From Fidelibacterota bacterium SCGC AAA160-B08 (lineage in GTDB: Bacteria; Fidelibacterota; Marinisomatia; Marinisomatales; Marinisomataceae), in contig AQSD01000002.1 of assembly GCA_000402755.1 (NCBI GenBank), positions 97,876 to 115,451 on the forward strand: 17,576 nt of DNA, written 5' to 3'. Of this stretch, positions 8,766 to 16,404 are shown piece by piece. The notes beneath the pieces were generated by a model, which saw only the letters and a program-made list of their open reading frames with translations, was not told the origin of the DNA and did no database searches. Every line of letters starts with the position of its first letter. Positions within the stretch are counted from its first letter, which is position 1. A program made the position numbers and the translations under genes.

Positions 8766-9887
8766 TTGAAGTTTACAGTCCAGTCTGAAGATAAACATTC
8801 ATTAGCAAGAGTAGGTAAAATAGAAACAGATCATTCTACAATAGAGACCCCTGTTTTTATGCCAGTAGGTACACATGGGGTAGTCAAATCGATTTCACCT
8901 AATGAATTATATGATATCAATACTCAAATAATGCTTTCAAATACTTATCATCTCTACTTAAGACCAGGCACAGATATTATAGAAAAAAACGGAGGCCTAC
9001 ATAAGTTTATGAACTGGTCAAATAGCATTCTAACAGACAGCGGAGGCTATCAAGTTTTTTCATTAAGCAAGATGAACGAAATTACAGATAATGGAGTAAA
9101 CTTTAAATCACACCTTGATGGAAGTATGCATTTTTTTACACCAGAGACTTCAATGGAAGTACAAAGAAAGTTAGGTTCTGATATCATCATGGCTTTTGAT
9201 TATTGCCCTCCTGCTGATTGCTCAAAAAAAGAATTAAAACGAGCTTCTAGATTAACAGAAGACTGGACTAGGCGAGCGTATGAATATTTAAATGATCAGC
9301 CTACTCTGTATGGACATGGTCAAACATTATTTCCAATTATTCAAGGAGGTATCGATAAAGAAGAGCGATTAAAATGCTTAGATCAGATGCTTCCATTTGC
9401 TACATGCGGCTTAGCTATTGGTGGACTATCAGTAGGAGAAAAAAAAGATCCTATGTTTGATATCGTAAACACACTAGGAAAACATATGCCGAAAGAGCAG
9501 CCTCGCTATTTAATGGGAGTGGGAAAGCCTACGGATATCGTAAAGTCAATTTTGTCTGGTGTAGACATGTTTGATTGCGTATTACCTACTCGCAATGCAA
9601 GGAATGGACAAATCTTTACACATGAAGGACCAATCAATATCCTAAATAGTAAGTATAAAGATGATACTTCTCGTATTGATGCAAAAAGTAGTATTCTATT
9701 TGCTCAAGAGTATTCTAAATCTTATTTAAGGCATTTATTCAAAGTAAACGAAATGTTTGGTATCCGCATTGCAACATTAATGAATATTGCATATTACTTT
9801 GATTTAATTGATGAAATTAAATTTGAAATTAATAATAATAGTTTTGTAAAATGGTCTGAGGATTATTTAAAGAGATATGATAAATAG
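8766..9887 (+). CDS. tgt: tRNA-guanine transglycosylase without the zinc cysteines
   Basis: Swaps the wobble guanine of GUN-anticodon tRNAs (Asp, Asn, His, Tyr) for preQ1 on the way to queuosine. The tRNA-Asn in this window would be a substrate. 373 aa. It starts at TTG, because the conserved N-terminus (KFTVQSEDKHSLARVGKIET) begins there and no ATG lies upstream. Motifs: SNTYHLYLRPG, TDSGGYQVFSL with catalytic Asp91, DYCPP, IGGLSVGE, MGVGKPTD and the nucleophile region MFDCVLPTRNARNG with Asp270. The C-terminal zinc site is altered: where the family has CxCxxC before YSxxYLRHL, this protein has Ser308, Ile310 and Ala313, while His323 remains. The reading frame is intact through this segment, so a frameshift is not the cause. 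It overlaps the next gene by 11 nt. Confidence 0.93.
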   Translation: MKFTVQSEDKHSLARVGKIETDHSTIETPVFMPVGTHGVVKSISPNELYDINTQIMLSNTYHLYLRPGTDIIEKNGGLHKFMNWSNSILTDSGGYQVFSLSKMNEITDNGVNFKSHLDGSMHFFTPETSMEVQRKLGSDIIMAFDYCPPADCSKKELKRASRLTEDWTRRAYEYLNDQPTLYGHGQTLFPIIQGGIDKEERLKCLDQMLPFATCGLAIGGLSVGEKKDPMFDIVNTLGKHMPKEQPRYLMGVGKPTDIVKSILSGVDMFDCVLPTRNARNGQIFTHEGPINILNSKYKDDTSRIDAKSSILFAQEYSKSYLRHLFKVNEMFGIRIATLMNIAYYFDLIDEIKFEINNNSFVKWSEDYLKRYDK

Positions 9888-10998
9888 AAGAAAAAAACAG
9901 ACGTTCTTCCACCGTTATATAAATAAAATATTTCTTATTTTAGCAATTGTAATGGTGCTAAGTAATTGTGCATCCGTTATGAATCCAGAAGGAGGCCCTT
10001 TAGATGAAAGCCCTCCATCGCTTGTAGGAACCCAGCCAGAGATACTAATAAATGTTAAGCCTGAACAAAAGATTACAATTCGTTTAAGTGAATATTTAAA
10101 AGAAAGCTCAATCAAAAATGCTATTAATATATTTCCAATGCATTCTGATAAAATTCAATATGAATTTCGAGGAGATAAGATTGATGTATGGCTTCCATCA
10201 AATTTATCTAAAAATACGACTTATATGATTGTATTAAATACCACACTTGCAGATGAACATGGAGTAGAAATTAAAACAGATATTAGTATTCCATTTACTT
10301 CAGATTCCGTATTTGATTCCTCTACGATAAAGGGTACCGTTTATGGCGATTTTGATCATGCATCTATTTTATTATGGAGAGGAATATTAGATTATGAATC
10401 TATGCTAAGCACCGATCCAGATTATATTGCAAATACGACAAGCGACGATAGCTACACTTTTAAGTATTTGCCATCAGATAATTTTTCTATTCTTGCAGTA
10501 GAACAGTATGGATCAAATATTGATTATTCGAAAGGAAGATATGCATTTTATCATAAAAATTTACTATCAACTAAAGAGACTAACCTAAAAAATATTGATT
10601 TTTTTCTACATCAAATTTCTGATTCAGAAGTATTAGATATAGACAGTTTAGGTGTAGTTGCAAGCAGTGAAAGCGATATAGTAAAAACAGCTGATATATC
10701 AGGAGTAGTGAAAGGAAAATTTTTGCATCCTATCAAGATGTTATTACAAAATAGTTCTCATTCCTATGTGCAAGCTGTCAATTTAGATGGCTCATATACT
10801 ATTAATGATATTATAGCAGGCGAATACCAACTCTTGATATATGAAGATAGAAATAATAATAATAAATTAGATACAGGTTCGTTTCTCGATAAAATACAGT
10901 CAGAAGAATTTTATGCCTACTCCGACTCTTTATCTTGTCGATCTAACTGGGAGCTAGAATTGCCTCTTTGGAAATACCAACAGGAGATTGCAGAATGA
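9877..10998 (+). CDS. Lipoprotein with N-terminal Ig-like (Big_5/SbsA-type) domain
   Basis: 373 aa. A basic N-terminus and hydrophobic stretch end in VLSNC with Cys31, a plausible lipobox. The next residues, ASVMNPEGGPLDESPPSLV, match the start of many FCB-group lipoproteins with a bacterial Ig-like (SbsA-type) domain. That domain runs over about 40-145, with ITIRLSEYLKESSIKNAI and NTTYMIVLNTTLADEHG. Later parts are beta-rich and include GEYQLLIYEDRNNNNKLDTG (313-332), a carboxypeptidase-regulatory-like fold signature with an Asn/Asp-rich, possibly calcium-binding loop. It is probably in the periplasm or on the outer membrane. The function is unknown. It overlaps tgt by 11 nt and the next gene by 4 nt. 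Confidence 0.78.
   Translation: MINRRKKQTFFHRYINKIFLILAIVMVLSNCASVMNPEGGPLDESPPSLVGTQPEILINVKPEQKITIRLSEYLKESSIKNAINIFPMHSDKIQYEFRGDKIDVWLPSNLSKNTTYMIVLNTTLADEHGVEIKTDISIPFTSDSVFDSSTIKGTVYGDFDHASILLWRGILDYESMLSTDPDYIANTTSDDSYTFKYLPSDNFSILAVEQYGSNIDYSKGRYAFYHKNLLSTKETNLKNIDFFLHQISDSEVLDIDSLGVVASSESDIVKTADISGVVKGKFLHPIKMLLQNSSHSYVQAVNLDGSYTINDIIAGEYQLLIYEDRNNNNKLDTGSFLDKIQSEEFYAYSDSLSCRSNWELELPLWKYQQEIAE
10982..10986 (+). promoter_or_regulatory. Ribosome binding site that sets the nucleotidyltransferase start
   Basis: AGGAG lies 8 nt before the ATG at 10995. It supports that ATG over the in-frame TTG at 10968, which would add nine residues with no conserved character. Confidence 0.7.
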
Positions 10999-11393
10999 AA
11001 GTAGTAGCGGTAAGCGGATATTTTGATCCTATTCATGTAGGGCATTTAGAATATTTAAAAATGGCTAAAAATTTAGGAGACAAATTAATTGTAATTATTA
11101 ATAGCGATTATCAGGCGGGGCTAAAAAAAGGTACTTCATTTATGCCAGAAGATGATAGACTAGAAATTGTTGGTGCATTACGATGTGTTGACGAGGTCTT
11201 TTTAAGTATCGATAAAGATAAGAGTGTTTGTAAGAGCTTAGAATATCTAAAGCCAGATATCTTTGCTAACGGGGGCGATAGGAGTCTGGATGAAATTCCT
11301 GAGACTGTTGTTATGAAAAAATATAATATAGAAATGGTAGATGGCTTGGGGATGAAAATTAGAAGTAGTAGTGAAATAACAGGGATTAAATGA
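10995..11393 (+). CDS. Cytidylyltransferase-family nucleotidyltransferase (RfaE2/TagD-like)
   Basis: 132 aa from ATG 10995. It is a single-domain HIGH-type nucleotidyltransferase: GYFDPIHVGHLEYL carries the HxGH motif (His14 to His17), followed by PEDDRLEIVGAL, PDIFANGGDR and a C-terminal IRSSS resembling the ISSSxI-type motif. The family transfers AMP or CMP to phosphorylated alcohols or sugars. Close relatives include the ADP-heptose adenylyltransferase half of HldE (RfaE2) and glycerol-3-phosphate cytidylyltransferase. The LPS-related context favours a sugar-nucleotide role, but no heptose kinase is adjacent, so the substrate stays open. It overlaps both neighbours by 4 nt. Confidence 0.85.
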   Translation: MKVVAVSGYFDPIHVGHLEYLKMAKNLGDKLIVIINSDYQAGLKKGTSFMPEDDRLEIVGALRCVDEVFLSIDKDKSVCKSLEYLKPDIFANGGDRSLDEIPETVVMKKYNIEMVDGLGMKIRSSSEITGIK

Positions 11394-11680
11394 ACTATAA
11401 AACAAAAAATAAAAAACATCAAATTCTTCTTGATGATTTTATTGAATTAGGTCATAAATTTGATATTAAAATCATTCAAGATAAGGGTGATTTTAATGGA
11501 GATAGCTGTATGTTGTTTGCTGATAATGTTGTAGTAATCAATAAGCATAAACCATTAGAGCAACGATTACATATTTTAGCAAAATGTTTTAGTAAGATAA
11601 ATTTAGATAACGTATATATTAAACCAGTATTAAGAGATTTAATTGATAATGTTGCATTGGATAATGAATATGTCTCATAA
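11390..11680 (+). CDS. Unrecognised 96-aa protein
   Basis: I do not recognise this family. The ATG at 11390 overlaps the stop of the previous gene (ATGA), and its end overlaps the HIT gene, so it is almost certainly translated. The sequence has no signal peptide or membrane helix. It reads as a lysine-rich N-terminus, a short alpha/beta middle (FDIKIIQDKGDFNGDSCMLF), a beta strand with NKHKP, a helix EQRLHILAKCFSKI, and a tail with YIKPVLRDLID. It is probably a small cytoplasmic alpha/beta protein. No catalytic motif is evident; the single His in the helix does not form HExxH. Fixed placement between a nucleotidyltransferase and a HIT protein could be tested in related genomes. Confidence 0.75.
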   Translation: MNYKTKNKKHQILLDDFIELGHKFDIKIIQDKGDFNGDSCMLFADNVVVINKHKPLEQRLHILAKCFSKINLDNVYIKPVLRDLIDNVALDNEYVS

Positions 11681-12164
11681 AGAACGCTTATGGGCTCCAT
11701 GGAAAATGGAGTACATAAAAAATAAAGATGATTCTCAGAAAATATTTTCTGATAAACCGAACGAAAGTGACGATAGAGAAAATTTTATTCTGTATCGCGG
11801 TAAAACATGCTATGTAATTATGAATTATTATCCATATAATAATGGGCATCTTATGGTAGTTCCATATGAAGAAAAAAATGCAATAGAAGATTTAGAGGAT
11901 AATATTTTATCAGAGATTATGCAGTTAACAAAAAAAACAATGGCTATACTAAGAACACATTTAAATTGTGAAGGATTCAACTTTGGAGCCAATATAGGAA
12001 AGGGATCGGGTGCATCTATTGAAAGTCATCTACATTTCCATATTGTTCCACGATGGTCTTCGGATACCAGTTTTATGCCAGTAGTAGGATCAACTAAAGT
12101 TATGGCACAAGGATTACATGATACATATGATTTATTAAAACCTTCCTTTGAGGCATTGGGATAA
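11670..12164 (+). CDS. HIT-family nucleotide hydrolase or phosphorylase, zinc CxxC lost
   Basis: 164 aa from the ATG at 11670, chosen because homologous proteins begin shortly before LWAPWxMEYI. ATGs at 11664 and 11649 and a TTG at 11643 are also in frame. The histidine triad ESHLHFHIVPRW holds His120, His122 and His124. NGHLMVVPY (58-66) and GANIGKGSGASI are typical of bacterial HIT proteins related to Ap4A phosphorylase/hydrolase. In this subgroup the N-terminal part normally has CxFC that binds zinc together with histidines. Here that position reads KIFS (Lys24, Ser27), so the metal site is probably absent. The substrate is likely a dinucleoside polyphosphate or nucleoside phosphoramidate. 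It shares 1 nt with the next gene (TAATG). Confidence 0.88.
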   Translation: MSHKERLWAPWKMEYIKNKDDSQKIFSDKPNESDDRENFILYRGKTCYVIMNYYPYNNGHLMVVPYEEKNAIEDLEDNILSEIMQLTKKTMAILRTHLNCEGFNFGANIGKGSGASIESHLHFHIVPRWSSDTSFMPVVGSTKVMAQGLHDTYDLLKPSFEALG

Positions 12165-12448
12165 TGGATTTATTTTCACATTCATGGCTACCTTTTATTT
12201 ATCAATATAGTTTTGGACTATTCATTTTTGGGGGTGGTCTTTTTGCAATTTTTAAAGCCTATGGATATAAAGAATTTTGGACTAATTATAGAACGTGGAT
12301 TTTTGTATTGATTTGGGGATTTATTTACGTCTCTTCTATTCATTTAATTATGACAATTGCTGCATTAAACAATATGCCTCAACTGTATATAGTCATTCTA
12401 GTTGGATATTTATTAACAGCATTAATTTTAAGTAGGTATGTTCGATGA
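12164..12448 (+). CDS. Small membrane protein with three predicted helices, coupled to a symporter
   Basis: 94 aa, strongly hydrophobic. Helices are at about 10-30 (YQYSFGLFIFGGGLFAIFKAY), 43-66 (TWIFVLIWGFIYVSSIHLIM) and 72-90 (LYIVILVGYLLTALIL), with a charged loop around 32-42 and a basic C-terminal end. It starts on the last base of the HIT gene and overlaps the symporter gene by 4 nt. Several sodium:solute symporters are encoded next to a small membrane protein of similar size, so a helper or subunit role is an inference from position only. I do not recognise the family. Confidence 0.75.
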   Translation: MDLFSHSWLPFIYQYSFGLFIFGGGLFAIFKAYGYKEFWTNYRTWIFVLIWGFIYVSSIHLIMTIAALNNMPQLYIVILVGYLLTALILSRYVR

Positions 12449-13641
12449 CCCCTGAGATTGCTACAAGTCCACTTTTTTGGGGTATTTTAATATTCTATGT
12501 ATCTTTTGTATTGGGTGCAGGATTGTTTTTTGCACGTAATAATCAGTCTACAGAGGATTTCTTCTTTGGTGGAAGACGATTCTCCTGGTGGTTAATTGGA
12601 ATGTCTATGCTGGCAACTGGAGTTGGATCACATAGTTTTGCAAAGTATGCATCCAAGGGATTCGAGTATGGCTTTTCTTCAACCATGACCTATATGAATG
12701 ATTGGTTTTTTATGCCATTACTTTTATTTGGCTGGATTCCCATTATTTATTATATGAAAGTAAATTCTATTCCAGAATACTTTGAACGACGTTTTGATTC
12801 AAGGGTAAGAAATCTATCAACCTTTACAATGATTTTATATCTAATCGGTTATATTGGAATTGGACTTTTAGCTTTAGGTTCATTATTACAACCTATTTTA
12901 GGATGGGATATTGAAACGATCATTGTTGTCATTGCATTGATTGCTGGGATATATGTTTCCTTAGGCGGTCAGACAGCAATTATTTTTACAGACTTTTTAC
13001 AAGGAGTAGTATTGCTCTTTGCTGGAATATTAATTTTTGGACTTGGTATTGCCTATCTTGGAGGATTTGATATCTTCTGGAATGCATTATCTATCACCAA
13101 TAAATTACCATTAGCTGATTTTAATTCTCCACCTGATTTTAACTTTGTTGGTGTATTCTGGCAAGATGGAGTAGTTGGATCTGTTGGATTTGCTTTCATG
13201 AACCAAGCAGTGATTATGCGTTTTTTATCTTCCCGCTCTGTAGCACATGCTCGTCGAGCAACGATGATGAATGTATTGGTCTTTTTACCAATTGGTACGG
13301 TTGCTGTATCAAATGCTGGCTGGGTAGCAAGAGCAATTACAAACACTGCACCCGAAGTGATTGCAGAAACAACAAATCCCAATAGTATTTTTACTGTAGT
13401 TGCAGGAATTGTAGCATCTTCAGAAGCAGTATTTGCATTTTTAGTAGCAGCGGTTGTAGCAGCCTTAATGTCTAGTCTAGATTCTCAAATTAACGCATCG
13501 GCTGCAGTTGTTGTTAATGACATATATCTACCTCGAGCAAAAAATCCTTCAGAAAAAACTCGTTTGAGAGTAGCGATGATAACATCCGCAATAGTAACAG
13601 TCGTAGGAATAGGAGCTGCATTCTTATTCAACAATATCTAG
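12445..13641 (+). CDS. Sodium:solute symporter, N-terminal part (truncated at a junction)
   Basis: 398 codons of an SSS-family transporter. Visible family features are the N-terminal STEDFFFGGRRFSWW, then SIPEYFERRFDSRVRN, the SLGGQTAIIFTDFLQG helix and AALMSSLDSQINASAAVVVNDIY. About ten membrane helices fall in this part, so most of the transport core is here. The protein then stops abruptly: after AAFLF only NNI and a stop follow. Those last bases are the antisense of the FKBP gene's end. The missing C-terminal part lies inverted at 16809-17576. The ATG overlaps the upstream small membrane gene by 4 nt. The substrate cannot be told from sequence. Confidence is high for the family and for the truncation as displayed. 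Confidence 0.9.
   Translation: MTPEIATSPLFWGILIFYVSFVLGAGLFFARNNQSTEDFFFGGRRFSWWLIGMSMLATGVGSHSFAKYASKGFEYGFSSTMTYMNDWFFMPLLLFGWIPIIYYMKVNSIPEYFERRFDSRVRNLSTFTMILYLIGYIGIGLLALGSLLQPILGWDIETIIVVIALIAGIYVSLGGQTAIIFTDFLQGVVLLFAGILIFGLGIAYLGGFDIFWNALSITNKLPLADFNSPPDFNFVGVFWQDGVVGSVGFAFMNQAVIMRFLSSRSVAHARRATMMNVLVFLPIGTVAVSNAGWVARAITNTAPEVIAETTNPNSIFTVVAGIVASSEAVFAFLVAAVVAALMSSLDSQINASAAVVVNDIYLPRAKNPSEKTRLRVAMITSAIVTVVGIGAAFLFNNI
13534..13628 (+). repeat. 95-bp inverted repeat, left copy
   Basis: Identical base for base to the reverse complement of 17482-17576. It encodes symporter residues RAKNPSEKTR to AAFL in frame. Just past its right edge the two copies diverge (C at 13629 here, T on the other copy's strand). 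It marks the breakpoint of the inverted block. Confidence 0.97.
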
Positions 13642-14421
13642 TAATTCCATTTGAAAAATAAGAGTAGAGGATGGTGGGATGACATATTCTCCAAGTTCTG
13701 CACCTGGAATTCCTCCCTCTCCATACGCTAGATTATAAGGTACATAGAGCTCCCATTTTGATCCAACAGGCATCAGTGATAGAGCTTCTTGCCAACCTAC
13801 AATGAACCGTCCTACTTCAAGTGTTAAGGGTTTTCCTGCATCATAACTACTGTCAAATTTATGTCCATCAATTAGATACCCGCTGTAATGCATGACAACT
13901 GTATCATCATAATCTGGAATTGCACCAGAACCTTGTAGAATAACTTTATATTGTAACCCACTACGCTCACGAACAAGCACTCCTGCTTTCATTTTATTTT
14001 CATCTAAGAACTCTTGTCCTAACATTTTATTTTCTCTGGATAATTTCTTGGCAGATTCTGTAGCAAATTGCATTTGGTCTCTCTCTATTTGTGAGTTTCT
14101 TACAGTAAACTCTCTTAATATTGTTTGTCTATCTACATTATTTATTCTTGGTTTTTTGTTATTTAAATAATCATTTAGTCCTTGCTGAATAAGATCATGA
14201 TTGAATTCAGCCTCAGGTAAATTTTTTCCCATAACACTACCAATCGAGTAACTTAATGAATCTTCAAAAGTAATCATTAATTGATCATCAACTTCATTGA
14301 CTGTATTGTTATCGGTAGAACATGCAGCTATAGATAATATGAGAATGACTATGATACCACTAAATATCCATGAGATAAAATCTTTAGTATTTATGTCTTT
14401 TAATTGTCTGTAGTATTTCAT
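13624..14421 (-). CDS. FKBP-type peptidyl-prolyl isomerase, lipoprotein
   Basis: 265 aa. After a membrane stretch (about 17-33) a lipobox-like LSIAAC places the lipidated residue at Cys34, so the protein is anchored in the periplasm. Residues 50-150 resemble the helical dimerisation domain of FkpA/FklB/Mip proteins (LSYSIGSVMGKNL, then a long charged helix). The FKBP domain follows at about 155-264, with MHYSGYLIDGHKFDSS, VGRFIVGWQEAL, YVPYNLAYGEGG and IPPSSTLIFQMELLDI. It should catalyse proline isomerisation in outer-membrane and periplasmic proteins. The last codon and stop (13624-13629) fall in or at the edge of the 95-bp repeat, so the true C-terminus may differ by a few residues. The SDR gene is 69 bp upstream. 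Confidence 0.92.
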   Translation of the reverse strand: MKYYRQLKDINTKDFISWIFSGIIVILILSIAACSTDNNTVNEVDDQLMITFEDSLSYSIGSVMGKNLPEAEFNHDLIQQGLNDYLNNKKPRINNVDRQTILREFTVRNSQIERDQMQFATESAKKLSRENKMLGQEFLDENKMKAGVLVRERSGLQYKVILQGSGAIPDYDDTVVMHYSGYLIDGHKFDSSYDAGKPLTLEVGRFIVGWQEALSLMPVGSKWELYVPYNLAYGEGGIPGAELGEYVIPPSSTLIFQMELLDIVE

Positions 14422-14490
14422 TCTTTATAATATTTGTTAAGTATGCTTGTGTGTGATTCTATAATTTTTAACTAGAAGAGTAAAGTAAAA

Positions 14491-15324
14491 TTATCTATCA
14501 TCCTTATAGCCTGTATGCTCATCCATCATATTATTTAATCCATATAAACTGCTAAACTTTATCAATAAAGAACTAGGTAATAGCGCTCTCAATAATACAG
14601 ATTGATTCATAATCCATGGAATTTTAGGTGAGTGAAATCCAAAACGAATTGCTCTATTCACAATAACTTTTGCAACAACATCATGAGATTTAATCCCTGG
14701 TGCGAATATAGAACCTAAGATATTTAGTTTGGCTCCTTCAAATAGCCCTTTTTTCAAAAAATTAGGGTGAATAGAAGAAAATCTTACTCCTTTTTTATTC
14801 ATCTTAATTGCTTCCAATCTTAAAGATTCTGTTAGTCCCATTACGGCCCATTTTGTTGCAGCATATATTGCTAATTTAGGAGCACCAATTAATGAAGAGG
14901 CTGACGAAATATTAATAATATGGCCTTTATTTTTTTCTAACATTGCAGGCATAAAAGATCTAATAGTATAAATCATAGACGTAAAATTAACATTAATCAT
15001 ATTTTCTAATTCTTCATCTGAACGATCCAGCATATAGCCTGCATATACTGTTCCAGCATTATTAATTAAAATATCAACATCCCCAATATCTTTTTTAATA
15101 ATTGCTGCATTACGATAGACTTGTTCTTTATTAGTAACATCACAGACTTGTGAGAATACATCATGTCCTTCAGCTTTCAAAGATTTTACAGCATTCTCTA
15201 AATCTTCAGGTTGAAAGTCCCATAAGATAACTTTAGCATTTTTTTTGAGTAGTCGTTTAACGGTGGCTAGACCAATGCCTTTAGCAGCACCCGTAACTAA
15301 TACGATTTTATTTCTAAGGTTCAT
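14491..15324 (-). CDS. Short-chain dehydrogenase/reductase
   Basis: 277 aa, classical SDR fold. The cofactor motif TGAAKGIG is at 11-18; Asp36 at the end of the second strand (VILWDF) favours NAD(H) over NADP(H). NNAG is at 88-91. The catalytic set is Ser141 in INISSASS, Tyr154 and Lys158 in YAATK. The overall pattern, including CDVTNKEQVY, GHIINISS and PNFLKKGLFEG, resembles the retinol/17-beta-hydroxysteroid dehydrogenase-like branch that acts on lipophilic alcohols or ketones. The C-terminal LLRALLPSSLLIKFSSLYGL is hydrophobic and may touch the membrane. The substrate is unknown. It lies between the PiT gene (about 50 bp upstream) and FKBP (69 bp downstream). Confidence 0.9.
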   Translation of the reverse strand: MNLRNKIVLVTGAAKGIGLATVKRLLKKNAKVILWDFQPEDLENAVKSLKAEGHDVFSQVCDVTNKEQVYRNAAIIKKDIGDVDILINNAGTVYAGYMLDRSDEELENMINVNFTSMIYTIRSFMPAMLEKNKGHIINISSASSLIGAPKLAIYAATKWAVMGLTESLRLEAIKMNKKGVRFSSIHPNFLKKGLFEGAKLNILGSIFAPGIKSHDVVAKVIVNRAIRFGFHSPKIPWIMNQSVLLRALLPSSLLIKFSSLYGLNNMMDEHTGYKDDR

Positions 15325-15375
15325 ACTAGTAATAATTTCATCAATAGTTGTGAGTGCTGCAATACATCATTTTGA

Positions 15376-16350
15376 TTAAAGTGCGCTATACCATTGGATA
15401 GCATATGCAAGTGATACACTAATCATCAGTCCTAGCATCAATCTAAGGAAATCCTTATATAACATTGGGAAAATAGCTTTTTTATGTCTACTAGTATATG
15501 TTAATTCTCCATATCCAAGAGACATCCAAATTCCAAGCTCTCTACCTGCTAACATTCCCATAAAAACAAATGTTGTACTCATAGGTATATTATTTATTTC
15601 TTTAAAATAATATAATACAAAACAATAAACTAAATCGATTAATGTAGCTGAACGAACATATCTTGTATTAGTTTTTGATAAAACAATTTCTTGTATCTTT
15701 CCTCCACGCTCATAGAACATAAATCCTAGCCCTAAAAGCATTACCCCAATAACAAATGCTTGGTATGTTACCGTGTCAATAGTACTGAATCTTGGTAAGA
15801 ATATCATGATATTAGCTAGATCATGTTTCAACCATGTTGACCACAGCCAACCAGTAGTTACCCATTGGGCTATTCTCCAATAATTATTATTTTTGTTTTC
15901 ACCTTTTTCGCCTTCATGTAAGAAGTACTTGCTAATTAAGAACCAAGAACCCCAAGCAAAAACAAAAGATACTGCATAGCCTAGAAAACTTTTTAATAAC
16001 ATTTTTTCCATTACGACAGATGATGCAAAGACCGATAACACTAAAAAGGTAGTTGATACTGGTATTTTTAATCGTGTCAATGCCACCAAGACTAATGGTG
16101 CTATTGCATGATACCATTGTATTTCGATTTCTGGAAACTTATCTAGCCTTCCAAAAGCTGGATCACCGCCATTGAAACCTTGTAACATTGTTATTAAAAA
16201 GATAGAACCCATATATGCAAACATCCAATACCACTTCACTTCGCTATTAGATGATATATATGTACCGAGCGTTTGGATACTATCATTGGCAGTAACTGCG
16301 TATACCGCAAATAAAAATCCAAGTAAAGACCAAAGTGTAAGAAAATCCAT
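15376..16350 (-). CDS. PiT-family anion permease, divergent
   Basis: 324 aa integral membrane protein with about eight to ten helices. PiT transporters move inorganic phosphate or sulfate with Na+ or H+ and have an inverted-repeat fold. Both halves show degenerate signatures: TANDSIQTLGTYISS (AND at 21-23) and IPVSTT (96-101) in the first, KHDLAN (175-180) and IPMSTT (255-260) in the second. The usual STTH is STTF in both halves, and the second GAND motif is reduced to HDLAN, so this is a distant member whose substrate may not be phosphate. The start is supported by AGGGG 5 nt upstream. It is preceded by a promoter and a structured repeat leader. Confidence 0.8.
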   Translation of the reverse strand: MDFLTLWSLLGFLFAVYAVTANDSIQTLGTYISSNSEVKWYWMFAYMGSIFLITMLQGFNGGDPAFGRLDKFPEIEIQWYHAIAPLVLVALTRLKIPVSTTFLVLSVFASSVVMEKMLLKSFLGYAVSFVFAWGSWFLISKYFLHEGEKGENKNNNYWRIAQWVTTGWLWSTWLKHDLANIMIFLPRFSTIDTVTYQAFVIGVMLLGLGFMFYERGGKIQEIVLSKTNTRYVRSATLIDLVYCFVLYYFKEINNIPMSTTFVFMGMLAGRELGIWMSLGYGELTYTSRHKKAIFPMLYKDFLRLMLGLMISVSLAYAIQWYSAL

Positions 16351-16355
16351 ATTTT

Positions 16356-16360
16356 CCCCT
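16356..16360 (-). promoter_or_regulatory. Ribosome binding site of the PiT gene
   Basis: On the minus strand AGGGG lies 5 nt before the ATG at 16350. It is one of the strongest Shine-Dalgarno matches in the window. Confidence 0.7.
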
Positions 16361-16404
16361 ATTATTTACTTATGAATTAAGTTAGATATACAGATAGGAC
16401 AAAT

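Noticed and set aside
11476..11700. 74-codon minus-strand frame opposite the small hypothetical and HIT genes
   Set aside because: It is a shadow of two overlapping plus-strand genes with clear coupling; no start signal or recognisable protein.
14422..14490. Separate promoter for the FKBP gene in the 69-bp gap
   Set aside because: Several AT-rich -10-like hexamers occur, but no convincing -35 at the right spacing; cannot be told from background.
16172..16375. 67-codon open frame on the plus strand over the PiT start
   Set aside because: It lies antisense to the well-supported PiT coding sequence and has no motif or ribosome site.
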